DNA of 64,000 bases from Elusimicrobiota bacterium (GTDB taxonomy: Bacteria; Elusimicrobiota; Elusimicrobia; UBA1565): assembly GCA_041660925.1 (NCBI GenBank), contig JBAZVI010000003.1, positions 290,780-354,779 of the forward strand, written 5' to 3'. Under the pieces are notes generated by a model. The model was not told the origin of the DNA. It made no database searches and saw nothing but the letters and a program-made list of their open reading frames with translations. Of this stretch, positions 1 through 8,991 are shown piece after piece; within the stretch, counting starts at the first letter, position 1; each line of letters opens with the position of its first letter. A program made the translations under genes and the position numbers.

Positions 1-385
1 GCGGGGTCCCGCCGGCGACGCAGGAGGGGATGATCATCAGCGCGGGTGCGACGTGCAGGAGGATGAGCGGGTAGAGGAGTTTCGGAAGGAGCGCGAGCCA
101 GAAGGCGCGCCGGCGTTCGAGTTCCGCTGCGAGGCCCGCGAAGGCCTCGTCGAGGCGGCCGGCGGCTTCGGCCGCCGCCGCGACCTCCGCCTGCCAGGAC
201 GGGAAGCCCGCCGCGCGCAGGGCCTCTCCGAAAGACGAGCCCCTCTCGACGCGCGCGAGCAGGTCCGCGCCCTCCCCCGAGGAGGGCCCCAGCGCGCGCA
301 GGGCCGCGTCCGCCCCCAGACCGGAACGGGCGCCTTCGGCGAGGGCCTGGAAGAGGCGGATGCGTCCGGCGCCGAAGAGGCTCAT
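1..385 (-). CDS. Type II secretion/type IV pilus F-type inner-membrane protein, C-terminal part cut by window edge
   Basis: The first 128 residues are visible; the rest lies beyond base 1. The segment has the layout of a GspF/PilC cytoplasmic domain: a helical stretch with 'EAAGRLDEAF' (the conserved E-x-G-x-L-x-x-x-F signature of the family), then 'ELERRR' and a hydrophobic stretch (FWLALLPKLLYPLILLHV) that begins the first membrane helix. The family forms the inner-membrane platform that assembles pseudopilins or pilins. The ATG start overlaps the stop of the upstream AsmA-like gene (ATGA), so it is the last visible gene of that operon. A single F-type domain starting this close to the N-terminus suggests a short or half-length relative rather than a full 400-residue GspF, but the missing end prevents a firm call. 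Confidence 0.7.
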   Translation of the reverse strand, partial: MSLFGAGRIRLFQALAEGARSGLGADAALRALGPSSGEGADLLARVERGSSFGEALRAAGFPSWQAEVAAAAEAAGRLDEAFAGLAAELERRRAFWLALLPKLLYPLILLHVAPALMIIPSCVAGGTP

Positions 386-2625
386 CAGCGGAAGAGTCCC
401 TTCAGGAGCTTCTGCCCGGCGTCTTCGAGGGCCCTGCGTCCCTGGTCGACGGCCTTCTGGACCTCGGGCTGCTTGAGCACCGAGGCCGCGTCGATGGAGA
501 CCTTCGGGTCGGCGAGCGGGCCCTTCGCGGTGAAGGTCACGGGCGCCGAGAGCTTCATCCCGGCGGCGGGTCCGGGTTTGGCGTTGATCTTCAGGTCCAC
601 GGTCTCGCGGCCGAGGTCGACGGAGCCCGTCATCGTCGCCAGGGCGGCGTCCGCGTCGAGGCGCGATTCGCGGACCTTCGCGACGCCTCCCTTGAGCGCG
701 TAGTCCCCGACGGCTCCGGTGAACCTCACGCGATCGAAGGACGGGAGCAGCGGGACCTTCGCGAGCGCGGAGATCCTCTGCAGGGCGAGCAGCGGGGTGA
801 GGGCGGCGCGGGCGAGCGGGCTGCCGGCCGCGAGCGCGCGCAGGTCCTCGAAGCGGCCCTCGCCGACGCTCCAGCGCATCGCGCCGTCGAGCCGGGAGTT
901 GTCGCCGACGCCGGAGAGGTTCCAGGACAGCTCGCCGCGCGCCGCCTCGAGATTCGGATGCTTGATGCGCTCGACGCTCAGCTTCCCGGAGGTCTTCAGG
1001 AGGGTCGTCGCCGGCGTCCTGCGCGCCGAGGCCGTCTCCTTCTTCTCGGCGGCCTCGCCGGCCGGCTTCGGCGGGAGGAGCTTCCCGAGGTCGAGGGTCC
1101 CGAAGGAGCCCTCGAGCTTGAGTTCGGGCTCCTTCGCGGCCGGCGGCAGGAAGCCCCGGGCCTGCGCCGAGAGCTCGAAGTCGCTGCCCTCGACGACGCC
1201 CTTCAGCCGCGCGCGCACCAGGTCCCCCTCCGCGGAGGCCGTGCCGTCGAGCGCGCTCAGCGCGCGGCCCGACGCGCGCACGCAGACGCCCGCGAGACGG
1301 GCTTCGCCCGAGACGCGCGGGGCCGCTTTCGTCCCGGCGAGGCGCAGCTTCATGCGCGCCTTCCCGGCGGGGGCGTAGGGAGCGGCCTGAGGGACGAGCT
1401 TCGCGAGGGCCGCGAGGTCGAACTCGTTGGTCTCGGCGGAGAGGTCGAAGGCGGGCCCCTCGTCCGGGCGCACGGTCCCGGACGCCTTCAGTTCCAGAAG
1501 CCCCGCCGACGCGGAGAGGCTCGAGAGGGTCAGGACGCGGCCGTCGAAGCGCCCGGAGGCCTTCGCCTGCAGCGGCGGCGGGGCGGCCGGAAGTCCGAGG
1601 GCTTTAGCGTCGAGCGCCGGCAGGTCGAGCCGGAGCTGGAAGGAGAGGTCGGGCGCGGGCTTGGCCGACGAGACGCCGCGGACGGCGCCGGAGAGGGAGA
1701 GGTCGAGGAGCTTCCCGGAGGAGAGCTTCATCGACTCGACGAGCAGGTCGTCGCCCTTGCGCGCGGCCGCCGCCGACCCTTCGAGGGGGAGCAGCGGGAG
1801 CGCCGCGAGGGCCGGGGAGAGCTTCGCGAGCTCCCGGGCGTCGCCTTTCAGACGGAGCGCGAGCTTCGCGCGGTCGAGCGCGGCCCGTCCGCGGAGCTCG
1901 AGCTCGAGGCCGGAGAGGGAGACGACGAGCGGATCGGGTTCGAGCACCATGCGCGCGCTCTCCCCCCCGCCGGCGTCGAGGCGCCCGCGCAGGTCGAGCG
2001 CGCCGGTCCAGCGCTTCCCCGACGAGGAGACGTCGAAACCGAACGCGAGGGCCAGCGGGAACGCCCCCTCGAGGCGGACCCCGTCGGCCTTGAGGCGCAC
2101 GTCCTTGAACGCGGCCTTCAGACCGGAGGACTCGTCGGCGTAGCGTACGGACCCGCGCTCGAGGCGGAGCGCGCCGACGTAGAACGAGGCGGCGGCGGAG
2201 GGGCTCTTCGCGCCCGCGGCGGATGCGGCGGCGGGCTTTCCGTCCTGGAGGTTCAGGCGTCCATCCCGGCGGCGGCGGACCTCGACGCTCCAGTCGCTGA
2301 GGCGGACCTCCCCGACCTCCAGGCGCCGGTGCAGCAGGAGCGGCGCCCAGCGCGGCCGCAGGACGATCGTCCCCGCCTTGAGAGCGACCCCGGCCTTGAA
2401 GCTCGGGACCTCCGAGACCTCCAGGCCCGTGAGTTCCGCGCCGCGCAGGCCGATCGCGGCGCCGGCGAGGCGGACCTCCCGGCCGAGGGCGGCGGAGGCC
2501 TTCTCGACGGCGAGCGCCCGGAGCTTCTCCGGCGGGAGCGCCCGGCGCAGGACGAGCAGCCCGGCGCCGGTCAGCAGCGCGAGGACGGCGGCGGCGCCGA
2601 GCGAGACGACGAGGAGCTTCTTCAT
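385..2625 (-). CDS. AsmA-family (AsmA/DUF748-like) envelope protein
   Basis: A 746-residue protein with one N-terminal membrane anchor (about residues 5-27), followed by long repetitive beta-rich sequence. The family signs are the N-terminal 'ALGREVRLAGA' segment, the 'RPRWAPLLLHRRLEVGEV' segment, and a C-terminal part with alternating 'GSVDLGRETVDLKI' strands. AsmA-like proteins are bridge-like, bacterial relatives of lipid-transport proteins. They are anchored in the inner membrane, extend into the periplasm and affect outer-membrane assembly and phospholipid transport. The start ATG overlaps the comB-like stop, and its own stop overlaps the next start. Co-transcription with an Omp85-like gene upstream fits an envelope role. 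The exact substrate is not visible from sequence. Confidence 0.75.
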   Translation of the reverse strand: MKKLLVVSLGAAAVLALLTGAGLLVLRRALPPEKLRALAVEKASAALGREVRLAGAAIGLRGAELTGLEVSEVPSFKAGVALKAGTIVLRPRWAPLLLHRRLEVGEVRLSDWSVEVRRRRDGRLNLQDGKPAAASAAGAKSPSAAASFYVGALRLERGSVRYADESSGLKAAFKDVRLKADGVRLEGAFPLALAFGFDVSSSGKRWTGALDLRGRLDAGGGESARMVLEPDPLVVSLSGLELELRGRAALDRAKLALRLKGDARELAKLSPALAALPLLPLEGSAAAARKGDDLLVESMKLSSGKLLDLSLSGAVRGVSSAKPAPDLSFQLRLDLPALDAKALGLPAAPPPLQAKASGRFDGRVLTLSSLSASAGLLELKASGTVRPDEGPAFDLSAETNEFDLAALAKLVPQAAPYAPAGKARMKLRLAGTKAAPRVSGEARLAGVCVRASGRALSALDGTASAEGDLVRARLKGVVEGSDFELSAQARGFLPPAAKEPELKLEGSFGTLDLGKLLPPKPAGEAAEKKETASARRTPATTLLKTSGKLSVERIKHPNLEAARGELSWNLSGVGDNSRLDGAMRWSVGEGRFEDLRALAAGSPLARAALTPLLALQRISALAKVPLLPSFDRVRFTGAVGDYALKGGVAKVRESRLDADAALATMTGSVDLGRETVDLKINAKPGPAAGMKLSAPVTFTAKGPLADPKVSIDAASVLKQPEVQKAVDQGRRALEDAGQKLLKGLFR

Positions 2626-3311
2626 GCGTTCACCTTGGAGAGGCGCGCGGTCGAGGGGCCCGTGAAGCGCGCCCGGGGCACCAGCGGGAGCCGGTCGACG
2701 CGGAGGCAGTAGTCCAGGTCGATGTCGGCGGAGAAGGGGCGAAAGCGCCGGTGCTCTTCGACGCGGCCGGCGCGCACGACGCGGCGCACGCCCTTGGCGG
2801 CCTCCCCGCGGGAGCCGCCGAGGGCTCGGGAGAGGGCCTCGGCGCAGGCGAGGTCCTCCACGGCGTCGCGATGGCCGCTCCAGCGTGCGGCGGCGGGCAG
2901 GAGCCGGATCGGTCCTTTCGCCCGGCGCAGGCGCCGCAGGAGCGCGGAGAAGTTCGCGAAGCCCCCGATGAGGACCTCGTCGGCGCCCCGGGCCGCGAAG
3001 AGGGCGCGTGCGCCCGTCCCCGTCGTCACCGCCGCGGGGCGCGGCGAGCGGACGCTGAAGGCCATGTGGGGCGAGTTGTCGAAGCGGCGGCCCCGGCTGC
3101 GGAAGTCCAGCTCCGAATAGACGTCGCAGCCGGAGAGGCCGGGGAGGCGGCGCAGGGCCGCGGGGGTGCGTGCGACGACGACGCGGCGCCGTCGGGCCGC
3201 CAGCAGGGCGCAGACGGTGGTGGAGAAGCGCAGGACGTCGATGACGACGGCGGTACCCCCGCGCGGCGGGCGGCGGTCCCAGTCCCGGACGATGACGGCG
3301 TCGGAGGCCAT
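2622..3311 (-). CDS. comB: 2-phosphosulfolactate phosphatase-like protein (ComB family)
   Basis: A 229-residue protein of the ComB family, which hydrolyses 2-phosphosulfolactate to sulfolactate in coenzyme M biosynthesis of methanogens. Family signatures are 'VVIDVLRFSTT' (residues 22-32), the 'DNSPH' segment (78-82) and 'TTGTGAR' (96-102, the usual TTNGT-type loop). Homologs are widespread in bacteria that do not make coenzyme M, where they may act on another phosphoester or in sulfolactate metabolism, so the substrate here is uncertain. It starts an operon with the AsmA-like gene (4-bp overlap). On the minus strand a TAGAAT box lies 11 nt before the ATG, a possible promoter. Confidence 0.75.
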   Translation of the reverse strand: MASDAVIVRDWDRRPPRGGTAVVIDVLRFSTTVCALLAARRRRVVVARTPAALRRLPGLSGCDVYSELDFRSRGRRFDNSPHMAFSVRSPRPAAVTTGTGARALFAARGADEVLIGGFANFSALLRRLRRAKGPIRLLPAAARWSGHRDAVEDLACAEALSRALGGSRGEAAKGVRRVVRAGRVEEHRRFRPFSADIDLDYCLRVDRLPLVPRARFTGPSTARLSKVNA

Positions 3312-3378
3312 GGGTGTCCCGGATTCTACTTAATCCGCGGCCGGAACGGCCGGGCCTGATCGATGTAAGAGGGCGGGG

Positions 3379-5058
3379 TCAGCGCTTGCGCAGGCGTGCG
3401 CCCGCGGACTCCTCTCCGAGGGCGGCGTCGGGAGCGACGAGGACGCGGCGGTTGGTGCTGTTGAAGATGGAGAAGGCCTGGCCCCCCCGCAGGGAGACGA
3501 CCCAGCGGCTGGGGCCCGGGCCGCGGTTGAGCGCGTACGCCAGGTCGAGGCGGATCACGGCGCCGGTCGCGGAGCGGGAGGGCGAGAGGCGCAGACCGAC
3601 GCCGAGGTCGCTGCGGGGGCGGCTGCGGGCGAGCGGGCCCTCGTCGTCGGTCCAGCCGGAGTCGAGGAAGGCCGCTCCGCCGAGATAGAAGAGGTGCCAC
3701 CACTGTCGGTCGATGAATACGCGGTCCTCGATGTTCAGCAGCATCGTCCGCGTCCCGGCGAAGCTGCGGTTGCGGTAGCCGCGCACGCCGGTGTTCCCTC
3801 CGAGCATGAGCTGCTTTTCCCCGTCGAGGGCGCCCGTGGTGTTGAACTCGAAGTGGACGACGAGGGTCTGCGGCAGCGGCTGCGGGATCTTGGCGAAGAG
3901 GTTGAGGTTCGCGTAGGCGATCCAGTCCTCGGCCCGGCCGCGCGCGAGGCGTCCCTGGAGCCCCGTTCCCGAGAGCGCGAAGGCCCCCCCGGGCAGGCGC
4001 AGGCCCTTCTGCGCGCCCGCGGAGAGCGCCCAGCGGTCGCGGTCGGAGCCCCAGGCCTCGAGCAGGGGGCCCGCGCGCGCGGAGAGTTCCGGGCCGAGGT
4101 TGAAGTCCTCGACGCGGCGGATCGAATCGATCTCCGTCTCCTTCACGTAGTCGGCCTGGACGGAGGAGACTCCCGCGTAGGGCCCGGAGAGGGTCCGCCC
4201 GGCCGGCAGGGTGCCCGGCTCGGTGTCCGCGCCGGCCGTGAAGACGGCCTTCTCGAAGACGGTCCCCGCGAAGACGCGGTGCGTGCCCCCGCTCCAGGCC
4301 GGCAGGCGCGCGCCGAGCTCCGAGCGGACGGAGCGCCAGTCCTCGTTGAACTTCGAGCGCTCCTCGGCGGCGCGGTAGAGGCTCTCGTCTCCGATGATGC
4401 GCGCCCAGGAGAAGCGCGCCGACCAGGGGGTGTCCAGCGAGAAGAAGGGCCGCTCGACGAGCATCCCGTTGGAGTCCCCGTCCGGGGCCTGAGTGAACAG
4501 CCCGAGGAGGCGCCAGCGCGAGCCGAGGAGACGCGGGTCCGCGAAGCGCGTCTCGCTGCGGGCGTCGCCCCCGATCCAGGCGTGATGGAACGAGAGGGCG
4601 CGTCCCGTGCCGAGGAGGTTGTCCTCCGCGACGCCGGCGATGAGGTAGTGGTCGCCGCCCTCGGTCCCCATCGAGACCTGCGGCTTGAGGGTCCAGGCGT
4701 CGACCGTGCGCACGCGCAGGCCGCCGTCTTCCGCGGGGAGGACCTCGGCGGCGCGGATGAAGCCGAGTGCGCGCAGGTTGCGTTCGGTCTCGAGCGCCTT
4801 ACGCGCGTCGAAGGGCTCTCCGGGCGCGAGGAGCAGCTCCCGGCGCACGACCTCCGAACGGGTGAGGACGTGGATGCGGTTCGCGAGACGGAAGAGCCAC
4901 TGGTCCTCGCCGGGGCGCGAGAGGTCGAAGACGTTGCCGCGCTCGAGCTCGAGCTTCCCCCCCGCGCGGACCGGGCCGGGCGGCAGGAGGATGAGGAGGA
5001 CGGCGACCGCCGCGAGGGCGGACATCCGGGAAACGCGTCGTCGCCGAATCCCCGTCAC
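3379..5058 (-). CDS. Omp85-superfamily outer-membrane protein (POTRA plus 16-strand barrel)
   Basis: A 559-residue exported protein. Residues 1-32 form a signal peptide with an Arg-rich n-region and cleavage near 'VRA'. A single POTRA-like module follows (about 55-125: 'RRELLLAPGEPFDARKALETE', then 'RALGFIRAAEV' and 'VRTVDAWTLKP'). The remainder is a beta-barrel, with the 'GVRGYRNRSF' motif near residue 430 that corresponds to the VRGF/Y loop-6 element of BamA/TamA/FhaC proteins. A single POTRA argues against being the main BamA; a dedicated secretion or lipid-export barrel, or a TamA-like role, is possible. The chosen start is GTG at 5058, with a GGAACGG ribosome site. ATG at 5025 is an alternative that shortens the signal peptide. 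It lies 9 bp after metF. Confidence 0.8.
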   Translation of the reverse strand: MTGIRRRRVSRMSALAAVAVLLILLPPGPVRAGGKLELERGNVFDLSRPGEDQWLFRLANRIHVLTRSEVVRRELLLAPGEPFDARKALETERNLRALGFIRAAEVLPAEDGGLRVRTVDAWTLKPQVSMGTEGGDHYLIAGVAEDNLLGTGRALSFHHAWIGGDARSETRFADPRLLGSRWRLLGLFTQAPDGDSNGMLVERPFFSLDTPWSARFSWARIIGDESLYRAAEERSKFNEDWRSVRSELGARLPAWSGGTHRVFAGTVFEKAVFTAGADTEPGTLPAGRTLSGPYAGVSSVQADYVKETEIDSIRRVEDFNLGPELSARAGPLLEAWGSDRDRWALSAGAQKGLRLPGGAFALSGTGLQGRLARGRAEDWIAYANLNLFAKIPQPLPQTLVVHFEFNTTGALDGEKQLMLGGNTGVRGYRNRSFAGTRTMLLNIEDRVFIDRQWWHLFYLGGAAFLDSGWTDDEGPLARSRPRSDLGVGLRLSPSRSATGAVIRLDLAYALNRGPGPSRWVVSLRGGQAFSIFNSTNRRVLVAPDAALGEESAGARLRKR

Positions 5059-5067
5059 GGATTCGGG

Positions 5068-5934
5068 CTACCGTTCCTTCAGGCGGCTGAGGATCGTCGA
5101 GGTGGCGTGGGACTTGTTGAGGGTGTAGAAGTGGATCCCGGGCGCTCCGCCCTCGAGGAGGCCGCGGCACTGGCGCAGCGCCCACTCGACGCCGTAGCGG
5201 GCGACCGCCGCGCGGTCTTCGGCGAGCGGCTCGAGGTCCGCGATCATGCGCGCGGGCAGGCGGGCGCCGCAGAGCGCGGTGAACTTGCGGGTCTGGGCGA
5301 AGCTCGTCACGGGCATGATGCCGGGGACGATGGGGCAGCGGAGGCCCGCGCGGCGGGCGCGCTCGACGAAGGCGAAGTAGTCGGCGTTGTCGAAGAAGAG
5401 CTGGGTGATGATCCAGTCCGCGCCCTCCGCGACCTTCTCCTTGAGCCGCCGCAGGTCCTCCTCCATGGAGGGCGCCTCGGGGTGCTTCTCCGGATAGCCG
5501 GCGACCGCGACCGCGAAGCGACCGCGCGCGCGGACCCGTCGGACGAGGTCGGCGGCGTAGGGCAGCTCGCGGAGCTCCGGGGGAGGCGCGCTGCCGTCCT
5601 GGGGCAGGTCCCCGCGCAGCGCGACGATGTTCTCGATGCCGAGCGCGGAGATGCGGTCGAGCAGGGCGTCGATCTCCGCGCGGGTGTGGCCGATGCAGGT
5701 GAGGTGGGCCGCGACCGCGATCCCGGTCTCGCGCTGGATCCAGGCGGCGGTGTCGAAAGTCTTCTCGCGCGCGCTCCCCGCCGCGCCGTAGGTGATGGTG
5801 AGGAAGGCGGGCTCCAGCCGCCGCAGGTCGCGGACGACGGCCTCGAAGGCGGCGACGTCCTCGGTCGTCTTGGGCTGGAAGAACTCGAAGGAGAAGACGG
5901 GTTTTCCGCGCCCGAGCAGTTCGGGGATCCTCAT
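5068..5934 (-). CDS. metF: 5,10-methylenetetrahydrofolate reductase
   Basis: A 288-residue TIM-barrel flavoprotein of normal MetF length. It reduces 5,10-methylene-THF to 5-methyl-THF for methionine synthesis and one-carbon metabolism. Diagnostic pieces are 'FSFEFFQPKT' at the N-terminus (with the catalytic-type Glu), 'LTITYGAAGS', 'HLTCIGHTRAEID', 'NIVALRGDLPQ' and 'ITQLFFDNADYF'. It sits 15 bp downstream of the giant TPR gene and 9 bp upstream of the Omp85 gene, so it is probably co-transcribed although functionally unrelated. A TAGTAT box lies 12 nt before the ATG on the minus strand and could give an extra transcript. Confidence 0.95.
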   Translation of the reverse strand: MRIPELLGRGKPVFSFEFFQPKTTEDVAAFEAVVRDLRRLEPAFLTITYGAAGSAREKTFDTAAWIQRETGIAVAAHLTCIGHTRAEIDALLDRISALGIENIVALRGDLPQDGSAPPPELRELPYAADLVRRVRARGRFAVAVAGYPEKHPEAPSMEEDLRRLKEKVAEGADWIITQLFFDNADYFAFVERARRAGLRCPIVPGIMPVTSFAQTRKFTALCGARLPARMIADLEPLAEDRAAVARYGVEWALRQCRGLLEGGAPGIHFYTLNKSHATSTILSRLKER

Positions 5935-5949
5935 CGGACGACAAGGATA

Positions 5950-8892
5950 CTATTTCTTGGAGGAGTCCTTCTCGGAGATGCGGCCCTGGGCGGTCTGGAG
6001 GAGCTTCTTGTACTCGTCGACGAGGTCCGGGTCCTGGTTGACTTCGAGGGCGACGCGGTAGTCTTTGGCGGCGTTCGCGAAGTCCCCCATGTTCACGTAG
6101 GCCGAGGCCCGGTTGCGGTAGAAGCGGTCGGCGTCCGAGCGCAGGGCGACGGCGCGGCTGAAGTCCTCCACGGCCTGAGCGTACTCCTTGCGCTGGAACC
6201 GGCAGAGGCCGATGCCGTTGTAGGCCGCGGGGCTCTGTCGGTCGATCTGCAGGGCGAGCGCGTAGTTCTCCTGCGCCCGCGCGGGGTCGTTGAGGAAGAA
6301 GCGCAGGTTCCCGGCCTTCATGTAGGCGTCCGGGTCCTTCGGGTTCATGCGCACGGCTTCCGACGCGGCCCGGAGGCCCTCGGCGTAGCGGCGGCGGGCG
6401 GTGAAGAGGGTGACGAGCGCGATGTTCGCGTGCGGGTCGGAGGGCGCGAGCTCGAGCGAGCGGCGCAGGTCCTGCTCGGCGGCGTCGAAGCTCTGCTGCT
6501 CGATGAGGGCGAGTCCGCGGTCGAGGTGGGCCGCGGCGACGGCGGCGTCGAGCTCGAGCGCGCGGGTGTACTGGATGATGGCGCGGTCGTAGTGCCCGGC
6601 GTTCGCGAGGGCGTGTCCTCGAACGAGGTGCATCTGAGCCGTGTCGTCGTCCTTGTCCATGGACGACTCGAGGCGGTCGATGAGGTGGCGGTATTCGCGG
6701 GCGTTCTCGAGCGGCTCTCCGAAGTTGAGGTCCGCGACCCGGGCCTGGTAGTCGAGGAGCATGGCCTCGCGGTAGACGGCGTCCGCCTCGCGGTACTGGC
6801 GCAGGGCCGCGTGGGCGACGGAGCGCGCGAGCGAGGCGGCGGCCTGCGGGACCCCGAGCCGGTTGCCTTCCTCGAGGTCGCGGACCGCCTGCGCGTATTC
6901 CTTGAGCTGGAGATAGGCGAGGCCGCGCTGGAGCAGCGCGCCGGGGTGCTGGCCGTCGAGCTCGAGCGCGCGGCTGCACGCGCCCGCGGCGTCGCGCGCC
7001 TTCCCCATGAGGCGCAGCGCCTGGCAGCCGTACGCGGGGGGCTCGGGGGAGCGCGGATCGAGCTCCGCGGCGTGCATGAAGTCCCGCAGGGCTTTCTTGT
7101 AGTCGCCGAGCCCTCCCCAGGCGAGACCCCGGTAGAGGTACGGACGCGAGGACTTGGGGTCGAGGTCCACGGCCTCGTCGAGGACTTCGACGGCCTTGCG
7201 GAACTCGCGCGCCTTGAGGCGGAAGGAGCCCAGCGCCGTGCGGATCGCCGCCGACTTGGGGTTCTTCAGCAGCGCTTCGTCGGCGTCCTGCAGGGCGCGG
7301 ACCCGGTCCCCGAGCGCGTAGAGCGCCTGCGCGCGCAGGAGCAGGCAGGTCTCGGCCGGGCCCTTGAGCTCGAGCGCCCGCGTCGCGGCCTCGACGGCCT
7401 TGCGGAAGTCGCGGCGCTGGATGCGGGCGGCGGCCAGGTTCAGGAGGTAGGCGGGGTTCTCGGGAGAGAGCTCGAGGGCCCTCGTGATGTCCTCGACGGC
7501 GCGGTCGTAGTCTTTGAGCGCGTTGGCGTAGAGGGCTCCCCGGTTGTTGTAGGCGTCGGCGAGGGCGGGGTCGGCCTCGAGGGCGGCCGTGTAGTCCTTG
7601 AGCGCCTCCTCGGGGCGTCCCAGGCGCGCGCCCAGCGCTCCGCGGGCGGCGAGGGCCGGCGCCCAGCGGGGGTTGAGGTCGAGGGCGCGGCGCAGGTCGT
7701 AGTCGATGAGACGCGCTTCGGCGCCGGTGCGCAGGCGCAGCTGCGCGCGCACGGTGTAGGCGGCGAAGGAGCCGGTGCTCGTGCGCACCGCTTCGTCGAG
7801 GTCGCGCAGGGCCTCCGCGTCCTTGCGCTGGGCCTGGAGCGCCGCCGCGCGTTTGAGGAGCGCGCGCTCCGCGAGCGGCAGGGCGTCGCGGCCGGGCAGG
7901 GAGCCCGCCGCCGCGAGCGCCATCGAGTACATCCGCACGGCCTCGACGGGCTGGGCGTTCTGCATGAAGCGGTCCCCGGCGCCGAGCGCGGGCTCGGGGC
8001 GGTCGATGCGCAGCGCGAGCAGGCGGCGCAGGTCGGCCATGCCCGCCTCGCGTTCTCCGCGGCGCAGCTGCGCCTCCGCGCGGTTGTAGTAGACCGCGTA
8101 GTCGTCCGGCGCCGCGCGTACGGCCTCGTCGAAGTCCTTGAGCGCCGAGCGCGGGTCGGTCTTCATGCGCACGGCGGCGCGGCCGAGATAGGCGCCGGCG
8201 TAGTCGGGGTTCAGGAGCAGGGACTTCGAGTAGGCGAGGATCGCGCGCTGGTCGTCGCCCTTGGCGGCGAAGATCTGCCCGAGCATGGCGTAGGGGAGGA
8301 AGAAGCGCGGATTCCCCTGCAGGGTCCGGGTGAGCTCTTCGACGGCCTTGTCCTTGTAGCCCAGCTCGAAGAGTCCCCGGGCGCGGTTGTAGCGGGCCAT
8401 GAGCAGGTCCGGGGCGATCTTGAGCGCGCGGGAGAAGTCCTTGACCGAGCCCTCGAGGTCTCCGCGCAGGCGGCGCAGGCGGCCGCGCGCGAGGTAGGCG
8501 TCGGCGTATTCGGGGTCGAGCGTGAGGGCTTGCGCGACGTCGCGGTCGGCTCCGTCGGGGTCGCCGAGCAGGAGGCGGGCGCCGGCGCGGGCGACCGCGT
8601 CCTCGGGCCGCTTGAGCGCGGAGATGCGCAGCGCGCAGCGGGCGTCGGCCTCCGCGCCTGCGGCGTCCCCGAGCGCGTAGCGCGCCTGCGCGCGCGCGGC
8701 GCAGGCGACGGCGAGGTCGGGGGCTTCGGAGAGCGCCTTCGTCAGGGAGCTGAGCGCGTCGGCGACGTCGCCGCGCCGGTAGAGATCGAGGCCCTCCAGG
8801 AACCAGCGGCGCGCGTCCTTCGCTTTCTCGGCGGCCGGAGACGGCGGCGCCGCGGCGAGGGCCATGAGGAGGAACAGCAGGATTCGTTTCAT
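5950..8892 (-). CDS. Exported giant TPR-repeat protein
   Basis: A 980-residue protein made almost wholly of tetratricopeptide repeats (roughly 24-26 repeats of 34 residues, with the W/L-G-Y-A-F-A-P spacing and frequent 'AL.L.P' ends). An N-terminal signal peptide, 'MKRILLFLLMALAAAPPSPAAEK', implies export to the periplasm or cell surface. I start it at ATG 8892 because that gives a clean signal peptide. A TTG at 8928 would add 12 residues and spoil it, and that TTG lies within a TATAGT -10-like hexamer (8933-8928). GGAGG lies about 20 nt before the ATG. TPR arrays are scaffolds for protein complexes; no catalytic domain is visible. The gene heads the metF operon and follows the hairpin after clpS. 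Confidence 0.85.
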   Translation of the reverse strand: MKRILLFLLMALAAAPPSPAAEKAKDARRWFLEGLDLYRRGDVADALSSLTKALSEAPDLAVACAARAQARYALGDAAGAEADARCALRISALKRPEDAVARAGARLLLGDPDGADRDVAQALTLDPEYADAYLARGRLRRLRGDLEGSVKDFSRALKIAPDLLMARYNRARGLFELGYKDKAVEELTRTLQGNPRFFLPYAMLGQIFAAKGDDQRAILAYSKSLLLNPDYAGAYLGRAAVRMKTDPRSALKDFDEAVRAAPDDYAVYYNRAEAQLRRGEREAGMADLRRLLALRIDRPEPALGAGDRFMQNAQPVEAVRMYSMALAAAGSLPGRDALPLAERALLKRAAALQAQRKDAEALRDLDEAVRTSTGSFAAYTVRAQLRLRTGAEARLIDYDLRRALDLNPRWAPALAARGALGARLGRPEEALKDYTAALEADPALADAYNNRGALYANALKDYDRAVEDITRALELSPENPAYLLNLAAARIQRRDFRKAVEAATRALELKGPAETCLLLRAQALYALGDRVRALQDADEALLKNPKSAAIRTALGSFRLKAREFRKAVEVLDEAVDLDPKSSRPYLYRGLAWGGLGDYKKALRDFMHAAELDPRSPEPPAYGCQALRLMGKARDAAGACSRALELDGQHPGALLQRGLAYLQLKEYAQAVRDLEEGNRLGVPQAAASLARSVAHAALRQYREADAVYREAMLLDYQARVADLNFGEPLENAREYRHLIDRLESSMDKDDDTAQMHLVRGHALANAGHYDRAIIQYTRALELDAAVAAAHLDRGLALIEQQSFDAAEQDLRRSLELAPSDPHANIALVTLFTARRRYAEGLRAASEAVRMNPKDPDAYMKAGNLRFFLNDPARAQENYALALQIDRQSPAAYNGIGLCRFQRKEYAQAVEDFSRAVALRSDADRFYRNRASAYVNMGDFANAAKDYRVALEVNQDPDLVDEYKKLLQTAQGRISEKDSSKK

Positions 8893-8956
8893 GAGCGGGG
8901 CGCCCGCGCGGAACGCCTCCGTCCGCAACTATAAAGGATGCGTGTTACCATTTCTT

Positions 8957-8987
8957 TTCGTGTTTTCGGCCGGGCCGAAAACACGAA
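8957..8987. terminator. Perfect 15-bp hairpin between clpS and the TPR gene
   Basis: Inverted repeat TTCGTGTTTTCGGCC (8957-8971) and its exact complement (8973-8987) with a minimal loop. It lies directly after the clpS stop and before the TPR gene on the minus strand. The run of T lies on the plus-strand 5' side, so it is not a classical intrinsic terminator for the minus strand. It probably still stops or stabilises the short clpS transcript. Confidence 0.6.
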
Positions 8988-8991
8988 GGGC

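Noticed and set aside
3694..8934. A very long plus-strand open frame opposite the Omp85, metF and TPR genes
   Set aside because: It is a high-GC shadow: its composition is low-complexity, and it lies antisense to genes with clear domains and starts.
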